A stretch of DNA of 64,000 nt from Scatophagus argus. Its lineage: Eukaryota > Chordata > Actinopteri > Scatophagidae. The translations under genes and the position numbers were made by a program. Positions 10,426-21,250 of this stretch are shown piece after piece (the stretch's first letter is position 1; each line of letters starts with the position of its first letter). The DNA lies in NCBI RefSeq assembly GCF_020382885.2, contig NC_058496.1:6316501-6380500 (forward strand), written 5' to 3'. Below the pieces are notes generated by a model that saw only the letters and a program-made list of their open reading frames with translations, was not told the origin of the DNA and did not search any database.

Positions 10426-12675
10426 CCTCAGCGTCTCCTAATTCAAATCTAGCCAGTCCTTCTTTATTAATCTCTTTTAATCTGAAGAAATTTTTAGGTG
10501 GAAAGTTTAGCCAAAGTAGCCTGGTCCGCAGACATTAACTTCATCTCTGGATTGTGTTTATTGAATATGAATATGAAATGGTTCGCATAACATTCATACT
10601 GATTCAAATTAGCAGGGAAAACTGTACTTTGGTATTTTTTAATCAATTGCTGTATGACAATGCATGTTGAACTAGCTTATATTAACTATACATAACATAT
10701 ACATTTCAGTCTGTACGGTCTTATTTTGTTCAGTTGCAGATTTTGTGTTTTCAGATTCACCTTCTTTATTTATAGTTTCAAACCTTATTGTTCAATTTCG
10801 GAACCGATCTTATCAGTTTCAAACCTTTGGCCCGGATCCTGGTCTGGGGGCGTGGCATCAGCGTAGAGGGGCGTGGTAATCATGAGTGACAGCATAACAA
10901 AGAATGTTGAGGATCTTCCTCTATCACGTTGCCTTCAGGGAACATCGGTACTGTGAGAAGTATGATTGCACGCTTTCTGTTCACCATATTCACTTTATGG
11001 GCAGTGAAAAATCTGACGACATTGATAAGGTTCTGTTTAGCAAGCCGTTTTAAACCGCACTTGCACTTGCGGTATAAGAGCAACAAACTATGCCTGATTG
11101 TGACGTTCAACAACCACACGAATGACGTTTGACGTTTCAGTGATGTCGACGCCACCAGAACAGCCGGCAGGTTAAAATGTCAGTGCGACGAAATGCCGGT
11201 TATTTATTGAATAAATACTCTGAGAAATTATCCAGGTGTTATAATGATTTTTTGTAACATAGGGACATACCGTCAGGGGAATTGGCTAAGGCTGGCAGTT
11301 AAGCAGAGTGAAAATATGTAATTATGAGAGTGAAAATGTAAGAATATAAAAATATATGAATATGACAATAAAAACATGTAGGATTAAGAATAAAAATACA
11401 TTAAAGTGAGAGAGGAATGTATGTGTGAGAGAGGGCCAGATTGAAATATGGCTTATACAACCCCTCATTTGGTTATGATCACCGCATAATGAACACAGGA
11501 AAACTGCTTCAAGAATATAAACCTTTACATGGTAAGCCTACTCTCTGAGAGTCTCATATCCTGTCAGCTTAGTCATTCTGCTTTCTGTGCTTTTCATTTG
11601 TATCTGCTGGACTAAAGGTAAAATGGAATGGCTATCACTTCAATTCGTCCCTCTCGAGGTTCTGCTCATTGCACAGCATAAATGAAAGTAGTAAAATGTG
11701 TCTGAGGCCCATCATTTTTCTCTTGACACTGTAAAATATCTAAAAGGAGTGACGGGGGATGACCCATAACCACAGCACAGTGAATACTTCAGTCTTACAA
11801 AACAGATTGAAGTAGATGAGACGTTTTACAAAAAGACATCTTCTCCTGAATTAGGATTGACAGCATTTTCACAGAAATGTCAGTTTTTAAATTTTATTTT
11901 TACAATGGCACTATGCTTTTAGTGATCCTTCTTATCATATGTACCTCCAGTAAGACATCCTGAAAAGTTTTTTTTTTCACTGGAGTCTTTAGCAAGGGAG
12001 CCATTCTTTCTTATTTAAAAAAAAATGGATGGAAAGTTCAGTAACACAGAACTAACTTTAAGGGGCATGTGGTTTTCAGAATCTCATTAAGTAAACACAG
12101 AAATCATGTCTGCTGCGATGCTGCTGTGTAGCCTATGTGAAACAAGTATTATAAAGGAAAGGAGGACAGATAAATAATAAATGATAAATTGAGTGATGTC
12201 AGAGGCTGCAACACTTTAATGTTAGCTTAATTTAGTTTTTTAAAAATTGTTTTAAACATAATTAAGACAATGCAACACTTTCACTTTACTTTACTTGAGG
12301 ATTGCATGACAAAAGTCCTCTCATTCACGACTGAATTACTGGTTTCTCTTAAACCTTCTCACTTGCAATGTTTTTCTGCTTTTTTGCATCACACTCCTGT
12401 TGCTCCTGCTGATATTTGTGTGGAATATCCTTTAGGTCTGGTGGTTTGCTGATTGTGTAATTGAAGTCTTCCTGGTTCCAGCTGGGGATGTTTGTTTCAC
12501 ATGACCAAGACAGCCCTTCAGCCCACCCCTCTGTCAAACCTCTACAGCATTTTCATACCTTTAACTTCATCTAATGAAGCTCTAAAAATGCACAAGAATA
12601 CTTAAACAAGGCCAAGAGTCTACAGCCATACTAGCTGTTCTGTGAGGCTGCAGTTTGCTTTCACATAAATACTGA
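10426..12675. other. Intergenic, no gene recognised
   Basis: AT-rich DNA between the two NK genes. Nothing coding or repeat-like stands out beyond simple A/T runs. Confidence 0.5.
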
Positions 12676-12890
12676 CAGCATGTGGTTTAGTATGTTTGCT
12701 ATGAGCACACCTTTACCATGTTAGCATGCTAACATTAGCTAAGTAGCACAAACATACCTGGGTCACAGTGTGTAACTAGACCACCACAGTCATTAGGCTT
12801 TATTTCCTGGGCACTTACGACATCTGTGCAAAGGTTTACGGCAATCCATCAAATAGTTGCAGAGTTATTTTAGCCTGGACTGAAGCCTCA
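12676..12890 (+). repeat. TAGCATG-type interspersed repeat, copy 1
   Basis: Contains 'accatgttagcatgctaac' followed by 'ggcaatccatcaaatagttg' and 'attttagcctggact', the recognisable parts of a repeat found throughout teleost genomes. Copy 2 (near 43017) has the same orientation and copy 3 (near 62725) is inverted. The middle is replaced or diverged. The class of this family is unknown to me. Confidence 0.65.
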
Positions 12891-13319
12891 TACCAAAGCA
12901 TCATACCATTGTTTTCCGAGAGAGGCAGTGTGTTTATATTAATCTTATATGTTACACGGTCAGACTGTCAGTTTCTAATGCGGTTGTAGACGACCCATAA
13001 TCTTATGGTTAGAAAAAGCCTAAATAGGCTAAACACAAATGGGGTACAAATTGCAAGCTTTTTCAACCTGCAGGCTGGTTCAGGTAGACAACTTGTTAGC
13101 TAGAATTCCACAGGAGATCCTCTTCTGGCTGGTGGGTGTAACAAACGCACCTTTTTTTCAAGGCGGGCTATTTAAACCGACTTGTTGCACTGTCGGCCAT
13201 TTTAGGCACAGGCCTCACTTCAAACCCGAAGCTTTAAGAGTTTCACGTCTTCCGGACCATCCAGACTCGGACGAGTTTCACTGAGGAGCAGAACATCACC
13301 TCTTCACTTCTACAAGCTA

Positions 13320-13780
13320 AGTTTTTTTCCAGCACACCGAGCTTTGCCGCTCTCCGTTTTCACACTGCTGTTTGACACGTCGTCTTCTTTCAACTTCCTC
13401 AGCTTTTTCTTTCAGCTTCTTGTTTATCGTTCTTCTTTCTTTTACCTCCTTTCTTCATCCTTACGTCTTTGTTCTTTATTTATTCTTCCTTGTTCTTGGT
13501 TCTGCTGTCTCCTCCTTTTGTTGTCTACTTCTGAGTTTTTATTTCTGTCTTTCTTTTACTTTTCTCCTTAGTCTTTGACCTCTTTTCTTGTTCTTTGTTC
13601 ATTCATTCTTCTCGCTGCTTCTGTCCTTCTTTGTCTACTTTGAATTCTTCTCTGTCTTTGTTTTACTTTTCTCTCTACTCATTCACCTCCTTTCCTCCTC
13701 ATTCAATTTTTTTCTTGTCCTCGCTGTTGGTTTCTTCCTCCGTCTTCTTCCTTCATACAACAACAACAACAACAACCCAC
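13320..13780 (+). repeat. Long pyrimidine-rich tract with (ACA)n end
   Basis: About 430 bases on the plus strand are dominated by C and T (TTCTTCTTTCTTT-like words), giving spurious Leu/Ser/Phe-rich open frames in several frames. The tract ends in a perfect (CAA)n run at about 13759-13776. The low-complexity composition argues against coding. Confidence 0.75.
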
Positions 13781-14194
13781 CACTACTTTTGCCTCGTATT
13801 TGACTCCACATAATGTCTTCCACTAGAGGGAGCTTTAAAGCCACATTTTGCAGAGTAATCAGGCGTGCAGCTCCTTCAAACTGCAGGAACAACCACACAA
13901 AGGACAATGTGAGTGAATGATTACATTGCAGAGAGTCTGATTGTGCGCCCTCAGTGGTTATCTACACCGTTTGGTTGTTACAGGGTGGATCCCTGAGTTT
14001 TGTGAATCATCATCAGCACCAATCATAAACACCAGGTTATCAGTCTGGCTTTAACAAGTGCCTACAGCTTACTACAGCTGACGTAACCACAGAGTTAAAA
14101 CCTTTCTGAGTAAACCTCATCCTCTGTTTAAAGTGACCCTCATCACAACACTGTAATCAGGCATCTTTACTTTGGAATCCTGCTTTCATTCATG

Positions 14195-14230
<36 letters not shown>

Positions 14231-14582
14231 CCACACACACCTCAGCCCACTTTCTGCCCCATTAGCACCTCAATTACCCACTCTGAATATCTGACCAAAT
14301 CCTGAAGCTGGATCAAAAATCACAGAGTAAAACTACTATGTGAAAGTTCCCTTTTCACACACACACACATACAAATAGACACACACACACAAGTAGATTC
14401 GGTAATGTTTTAGTGAAAGAGTTAAGGTGAACTACTTGCTTACTTTTTTTTCACCAAAGTGCCTTGACTTGCCTCTGCAGTTTGCAAAAGAATTTATTTA
14501 GTTTGATGACTTTCTTATTTCTGCACAATCAACAATTAGCATTAAAACCATGAATTTTTCAGAACACACCCAGTCTCTCAGG

Positions 14583-14630
<48 letters not shown>
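14195..14630. repeat. Cluster of CT/CA microsatellites
   Basis: There are three separate runs: (CT)n(CA)n at 14195-14241, (CA)n at 14356-14391, and (CT)n(CA)n at 14583-14630, with a further short (CT)n near 14710. The two compound runs share the same CT-then-CA order. Confidence 0.85.
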
Positions 14631-15674
14631 TATTATCTGATCTCTTGACGTGTCTCTGGTCTCCTCTCTGTCTGCAGCTTCATGTTTATCTGAGATGCTC
14701 CTTCAGCTCCTCTCTCTCTCTCCTCCTGGTCGTGTTTCTCCTCCTCAGGCCGTGAGGCTCTCCATGTCAACTCAGCTCGTTAATTTAATATGCAGGGCTT
14801 TTTAAACCCTGCTTTATCATCACCTTTTGATGCCATTTTTCAGTTCCCTCCTCATTTCTCTTGTGTATTAAACCGGCTCGGTTTAGTCTACCATTAGTGA
14901 GACAGCTCATCAGCACAGAATGAAGTGAAACTGAGAAATATTCGTCCTGCAGCGCAGCTGAGTTCAGTCCTATCTGTGGCTCATCGGCGAGCAGCAGGTC
15001 AAACTGGAACTGTTTCCCGTTTGATTGAAAGTTAGAAAAAGTTAAAGAGCCACTCTGTCTGCGGGTTTGTTTACCAAGCAAAGCTCCGGCAGGGACAAGC
15101 TCTCCAGCCTTATCAGCGGATTTGTGAATGGGACAATAATGAGCTCAGTTTGATAGAGTAGCCCTGTCAGGTCAGATGTCACTTCAGCCATTAGCTTTTT
15201 GATGGCCCTCTTTGATAAACAGCTCTATGACCAGGCAGAGGGTTTCTAATCAGGTTTTAACTGAATACCAAGTCATTAAGTGATTTTGTCAGATTTGATC
15301 ATTTTAATAGGTTTATAGCCTGCATTAATACCTTTTTAAAAGATAAGTTTAACATTTGTAGAAGTAGGAAATCTTCCTTGATGCCATGTAAAAAAAATAT
15401 AAAATATAATTACTGCCACAAAAGGAAAATCACCACAGGATTTCACCTTTCAATTTTTGTTGACTAGTTGACATGCAAGTTGGATAACCAAAATCTAATT
15501 TAATACAAAATTCAGAGTTTAAAGTGTTAAACAAAGATAATAACGAGTCTGCTCTTCTGTAGTTATTAACCTGATTTTTAATTTGCCTCTGACTTTTTCC
15601 AACAAAAGAAAACTGGCAACAGATACAAAACCCATCCAAAATAAAGAATAAAACATTTGACAGCTTTGCTTCAA

Positions 15675-17299
15675 TCACCAGCCTCTTACAGCCTGTAACG
15701 AAGCCTGGAAGAGTCCGTGGCTGAAAGGCCCCTCGCTGCTTCCTGCCAGCTCAACCAGCTGGCTGTTGGACACAGCGGCTGAAGGAGACGCGCTGTGGTA
15801 ACTGCAGCCATACACGCTGCTGTTTCCATATCCCAACACGCTGTTGTAATGTCCAAGAGTCACATTGTAAGGTGCTGACTGTGAACCCGCGCCGCAGAGC
15901 TTCCCGTCCCGCACCAGCACCGGCACCGCCACCCTCCTCGGTGCGGCCGGATACCCCGCCAGCTCCAGAGACTTGTCCTGACTTTGGCGCTTGCATTTGT
16001 ACCTCCTGTTCTGAAACCAGATTTTGACCTGCGTGGAGGTGAGTTTGAGGATGTGGGCCAGGTGATCTCTCTCCGGGGCCGACAGGTAGCGCTGCTGTCT
16101 GAAGCGCCTCTCCAGCTCGGACACTTGGGACTGGGAGAAGAGGACCCGGGGCTTCCTGCGCAGCCTGGGTCTGCCTTTAGAGGTTTTGTCACAGTCAGGT
16201 GAACCGTCAAGACTTCCTATCTCTGTACACGAAAAAGAGAAAGAAAACAAAACAAACAAATAAATTCAAACTTACGTCGTCAACTGAATTTAAAAAATGT
16301 AAACAATTTGACTTCTGAGACCAACATTCAAATATAATAAATAATAAAATTATAAATCTGTTGATGGAAATGGACGTCATGTGTTTTCACAGCAGAATCG
16401 AAATGAAATTCAGCTTTCTTTTCTTTTATTTATCTTTTTAAGTTACTGACAGGTAACATTATTTCTGCAGTACATTTTATAGCACATTTATATATTTTAT
16501 GTTATAGTTTTAAAACTAAGACAAAAGAAAGACAAAACCCTTCACACTTCTGCCGCTTATTTGAGAAAATGAAATCAAAAGAAGAAGCACTCAATAGAAC
16601 TGAGTTTGAAGATTAATTTGATTATTTTTGATGTTTTAAAAACGACATAGTTTAATCAGATTTAAATCAAAACCTGATTACAGTGTTAAAGTTATTTTTC
16701 ACACTTTTACCTGAGTTAAAATTTGATCTATCGGCGAGGTAAATTGTAGAACTGGACTGCGCCCCTTTTCGTGGTTGTAATAATTGATCTGAACATTAAT
16801 AATTAGAAATCTTGATCACTGATAGTTTAGTTGATTGCTGTTGAGTGAGTGGTGGCTTCTGCATTACCAAAGATTCGTTCTTGTTAATATTTGTTTTTAT
16901 TTTTTTTTTGGCTTTCAAATTTAGACCTTTTTTTTACTAAAAAGGAAAATGTTGCAGGTCGCCGTGTGCCACGCGAGGCCCGTCGGTGGGCCTGAACGTG
17001 ACAAAGCATCACTAAAGTCAAGTCTGTGTCACCTCACCCTGCTCATTCATCTCCTCTTCTGCTGCTGAGCTGCGGGCATCGAGCCTCTTCTCCTCCATCC
17101 CGGAGATGCACGGCTCGGGCTGGCAGTCCTGGACGTGTCCCCCGCTCCGGGACGCAGCGCGCACGTGCTGATAATGCACGGGCGCGACTTGATTGGTCGT
17201 CAAGAATTCATTTTCAAAGTCGTGGTGGTGCTCCAGCTTCAGAATATCCTTGACTGAAAAGGGCGTCGTGCTCGCTGAGCTGGGATGCATCCCCACCAT
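15675..17299 (-). CDS. nkx2.7: NK2/NK4-class homeobox transcription factor Nkx2.7 (NKX2-6 counterpart)
   Basis: Two exons, 17299-17038 and 16222-15675, flank an 815-base GT-AG intron (CAGG|GTGAGG ... TGTACAG|AG; the split codon gives Glu88) and encode 269 residues. Residues 12-21 ([10 protein letters not shown]) are the TN motif for Groucho corepressors. Residues 109-168 are the NK2 homeodomain ([10 protein letters not shown]...[12 protein letters not shown]) with the class-defining Tyr162 at homeodomain position 54. About residues 181-197 ([17 protein letters not shown]) form the NK2-specific domain. The protein ends AVRGW, like the GVRAW/GIRAW end of NKX2-6/NKX2-5. The sequence KSLELAG and [14 protein letters not shown], plus linkage to nkx3-1 and stc1, favour nkx2.7/NKX2-6 over nkx2.5. 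It is a nuclear regulator of heart and pharyngeal mesoderm/endoderm in this family. The start ATG is the only sensible one before the TN motif. Confidence 0.95.
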
Positions 17300-20200
17300 T
17301 TCGAGTCAGAGCTGCACAACGATGTGGGTCCGTTTTTGACGCTCTTTGCTCCGGCGGCTGGGGACGCTTCCGGACGCCTCTCTTAGCTGACCGATGAGTG
17401 GCTGATGAGTGAGGGCCCGAGGAGATTGAAATCATTCAAGGGTCCAGCTGAAGAGGGAGGTAGGGGTGTATCAGTAGCCCCTCTCCAGAAGAATGGCCCA
17501 CACCCAGCCTGCGCACACAACCGCTTTTCTTCTCACCTTACACAGGAACACCTCGCACCGTCCGGCCTGCTCTCCGGTCTCCAATCAAGAGCCTTAATTA
17601 AGAAATGAGACTGAGCGAGTTTTTAATTACTGTATGGACCTCTTACAGGACTGCTGGGGTCATAAACGTTTGGAAACATTTGAAAATGTGTTTATTATTA
17701 TTTAAATAATTACGCGAAAGAAAGGTGTTTAATTTAGATTTAATTCATTTGTCATTTTTCATAGATTTGCAGACATGCTGCCGGTAGGAAAAATCTGTTT
17801 GTGACCGAATGAAACAAACAAAAAACAAAAAAACACTTTTGCATCATTAAAAACAAGTGAAACTCTCCCTGTTTAATTAGCCTGTTTTAAAAGCGGGTAA
17901 ATATCCCCGAAGCACGCTTCAGGTCAGCCAAGTAAAGCCACTTAATCAGCCTGCAGGTCCTCGGGGGTTGAGTGATCTTAGGTGATGTTGAACAGCTTTA
18001 CCATCAACATTGTTTTCCTGCCGCGTTATTAGTGTTCTGAGGCCACAACAAACAGTAACTTTATACCTGATGTTGTGGAAGTGGAGGGGCGGCGGCGCCA
18101 GCCTGCGATGCTTGACTGAGGCCGAGACGCGCGTCCACGCAGACAGGAACAGGGACAGACGCAGTCCGGGTACAGGGGTGTGGGGTGGGGGGATGCTGAG
18201 GCCACTTAGAGCTCTGATCGTTGATAGATCCTTTATTTTGGACAAGTGGAGTGGGCTTCATAACAGATGACACAGTAAAAGACACAAACCACAATCTTAT
18301 CAAACTGTTGCAGAGCTCATGATGATTTAATGCACGAACTGCAGCATTTAGCGCCATTGCTGCTTATCTATATTTGGGAATTATCAAATCGCCACGATCG
18401 CATGCCTCATAACTGATTTGCTGGTCAATTTTAAAGGGGCAATTCACCCGAAAATCAAAGCTCACTTTGCCCGTGGTGCTCAAAGCGCCACAGCAGCACC
18501 GCCACCTGCTGACTTTCCATCTTCGCCCATGAGCAAGTGAGAGGCTGGACCGGATACGGAACACTGGCCAGGTAGACCTCTGCTCTGCTTAAATTTGTGA
18601 GAAGCTCTGCGGGCACTTTGCTCATAGAGCAGAGGAGAAGAGAAGAACTGCATGCATGTGAGTCCCTCCTCGTCCTCTCCATGTTTGTTTTCAACATAGT
18701 GGCCAGTTAAGAAACGTTCAGATTCAGATGCTGCTTTCTTTTTCCCGCTCAGCTTTATTGAGCAAAAGACCCGTGCATTTGTTTTGGTATGAGACGCCGA
18801 TGCTTTAATTGTGATATCTCATGGCAGTGGATATCATTCTTTAGGCTTCCCACATTGGTAAACCTGAACCCAGTCGGTGGGTCCTGCAGTGCTCGCCTGC
18901 CGGCCACTAGAGGTCACTGTTTCTGAGGTTTAAATCAAACCTGCAGTAGACATGATCTAACGGAGGTCTGAGCTCTGGACTTCAGAGGACAGACATAATA
19001 CAACAATCATATTCATCTTAAAAACCTGAAATCTTTTGCCATTTGCTACAATTTAGTTTGTCGATTTACACATTGTTTCTTCTATTTTTTTTGCTCAGGA
19101 GATCTTGGAGCGAGTGTGTCAGGGAGGCCAGTCATCCTGAGTGAGGGGTTGCTTCCCTGCAGACTGTTAAGGCGCTGGGACACATTAACAGTATCTTGCT
19201 TTTCAGTGTGTGTTGGGGGTGGTCAGTATTGTGTATGGGGCCACAGCTGACACTCCCACAGGGCCTCACTGCCATCTTTGTTGTAGTCTGGTGAACCAAA
19301 TCTAGAAAATCAGAAATGCATAAATAAATAAATAAATATAAAGATATGAATTGTGTATTCTGTAATAAGATAATATCAGCATATTTTCCTTTTATTTTTA
19401 AATACCCACCAAAATTTATTTTCAAAACATGTGCCCCTTGAAGAACAAATATGGGTGTCTTGTTTTTGTCATTTGGAATTGTGTGTACTTTCTGGGACAC
19501 AATTAAATGTTATTCACATAAATGACTTAACTTGGAGCCTTTGATGTTACAAACAACCTGCAACTAAATTAAAGACCACTCATAATGCTTCTGAGTTCTC
19601 ATCATAAGCATAATAGTTTAGTACAGCTCCAGGTCTTACATATTAAAATAATCATTCAGGTAAAAAGTAATGGATTCTTTATTCATTAATAAGAGAAAAT
19701 AATCTAGCAATTTAAAATATAAAATGAAAACACGGCATGATATTCCGTTGTTTCCCCTGTGTGTGGGTGAATATGGTTGGCTTATTAAAGGCTATGGACC
19801 ATTGTTTTTGAAACTGAATGAACTGCTTCCTGGACCTGATATGTCAGTGAGAGCAAAGTTTTGTCTTATAGATAATGTCAAACAAACCCATAAAACTGAT
19901 TGCCGTACTTAAGTTCTCAATACTGACACTCCTTGAAACACACACACCTTACACGACAAACCAAGAAACCTGAACCTAAAAAGTGGAGGGGAAACTCAGG
20001 GAAGCCAGCTGTGAATTGCTCCACACCTTGGGGATTTCAGGGTGTCCCATTTGATGGGTAAATGACTTAATCGCTACGGCAGGGTCCTCCAAAGGCTCGA
20101 AGCAATGCTCTCTTTGGCTTTCTGTGTCTCCTCTTCCTTAAAATCAAAGCCTCTCCCACCGATTTCACCATTTGTCTCGCACTGAAACATAAGAAGCAGG

Positions 20201-21060
20201 CTAAGTACAGTTTACCACTAAATACCCCTAATTCATCATAGAGCAAAATAGGAGGCTGATAGCAGCTGAAAGAGGAGACTCGGGCTGAGTGAAACTGAAC
20301 CCAGCCATCCCACGGCCAATATGCAACTGAAGATACTCATAAAAATCCTACGTGACACTGACATTCCCTTTTATTTTGAAGGTAGACTAATTCAGTCGTC
20401 ATGAGATATGTTATGCATTGTGGCTCATGCATCAGCTCTGAAGCTGAAAGATGTTAGCTCAGGCAGCAAGTGGTTAGACAGGACATACAGGTTAAGTCTA
20501 AAACCACTACCCCGATGCATGCTGAAGGGTTCATGAGCAGGAAACATAAACCATAACTATGCTCACAGAACCTCCATATAGTTTAGAATTTGCCTTTAAA
20601 TGCTTTTATTCTACTTTGGGAGTGTAATTTTAAACAATATTTCAATAATAAAACTAATTGGAAATTTACAGTATATTCATAATGAAATGCTTACACACAG
20701 CATATTATGTTGTGTAAATAACTCTTATTTCTTCTAATATTTAAATCAACTAACAGTTCTTGTCTTCAGATTACTGCCTAAGCAGGACATTAGAATTTAT
20801 GTAGAAAGCCCCCATCCTGTGCCCACACAGAGCCACGAAATCCAAGGACGCTGATGAAGATTCACATGACTTGTTTCAAACCCTTTGCAACATATCAGAC
20901 AACACGTGGGTCATCATTACCCACATCAAAATGTTTGTATTTCTGCTTGTTGAAAAGTTAACTGTGAGCTGTGACGTTGGTATGTGAACATATTTCGCTT
21001 CCCCCACCAGACAGGCAGGAAAAATTTGAGTGTGGTGGAGTGATAATGTCCCCACCCCCC
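17300..21060. other. nkx2.7 upstream region and intergenic DNA
   Basis: The nkx2.7 5' flank is GC-rich to about 17600, then AT-rich with homeodomain-type TTAATTA words near 17595. I see no clear TATA box. A possible repeat fragment starts near 18426 ('aaaggggcaattcacccgaa'), and a short TAAA run lies at 19319-19338. Open frames on both strands (for example around 18010-18360) show no domain and look fortuitous. Confidence 0.45.
17939..17945 (-). promoter_or_regulatory. Candidate NK2-type binding site upstream of nkx2.7
   Basis: TTAAGTG on the minus strand, an exact match to the T(C/T)AAGTG-like NKX2 response element (allowing T at position 2). It lies about 640 bases upstream of the start codon. 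It would permit auto- or cross-regulation. A seven-base match is weak evidence by itself. Confidence 0.2.
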
Positions 21061-21250
21061 AGATGCTGATGTGCCCTTGAGCAAGGCACTTAACCCCCAA
21101 TATATGCTCCCCGGCACTTGATGCTCCTGTGTGTTTCACTGCATGTTGCATGTTGCACGTGTGTGTGTTTCAATCATTGATGGGTTAAATGCAGAGAAGT
21201 AATTTCCCAGCTTGGGATTCATAAAGTATCTTAAATTAAAAATTAAAAAA
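21061..21250 (+). repeat. Fish interspersed repeat (retroposon-like)
   Basis: Contains the well-known teleost repeat phrases 'gcccttgagcaaggcactta' and 'gatgggttaaatgcagagaa'. It ends 'gggattcataaagtatctta', grading into A/T-rich 'aattaaaa' units. The end resembles the tail at 45491-45525 (opposite orientation). Family not named. Confidence 0.6.

Noticed and set aside
13344..13813. Overlapping open frames of 70-80 codons in several frames
   Set aside because: They are produced by the pyrimidine-rich tract; the Leu/Ser/Phe-only composition and openness in several frames argue against coding.
15751..16210. Alternative-frame and opposite-strand open frames over nkx2.7 exon 2
   Set aside because: Shadows of the GC-rich homeobox exon; the NK2 homeodomain is in another frame.
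15675..17299. Assignment as nkx2.5
   Set aside because: The [21 protein letters not shown] sequence and linkage to nkx3-1 and an STC1-type gene fit NKX2-6/nkx2.7; nkx2.5 would be linked to stc2.
18010..18360. Open frames on both strands upstream of nkx2.7 (about 90-100 codons)
   Set aside because: They overlap each other in a GC-rich stretch, show no domain, and no splice or promoter context supports them.
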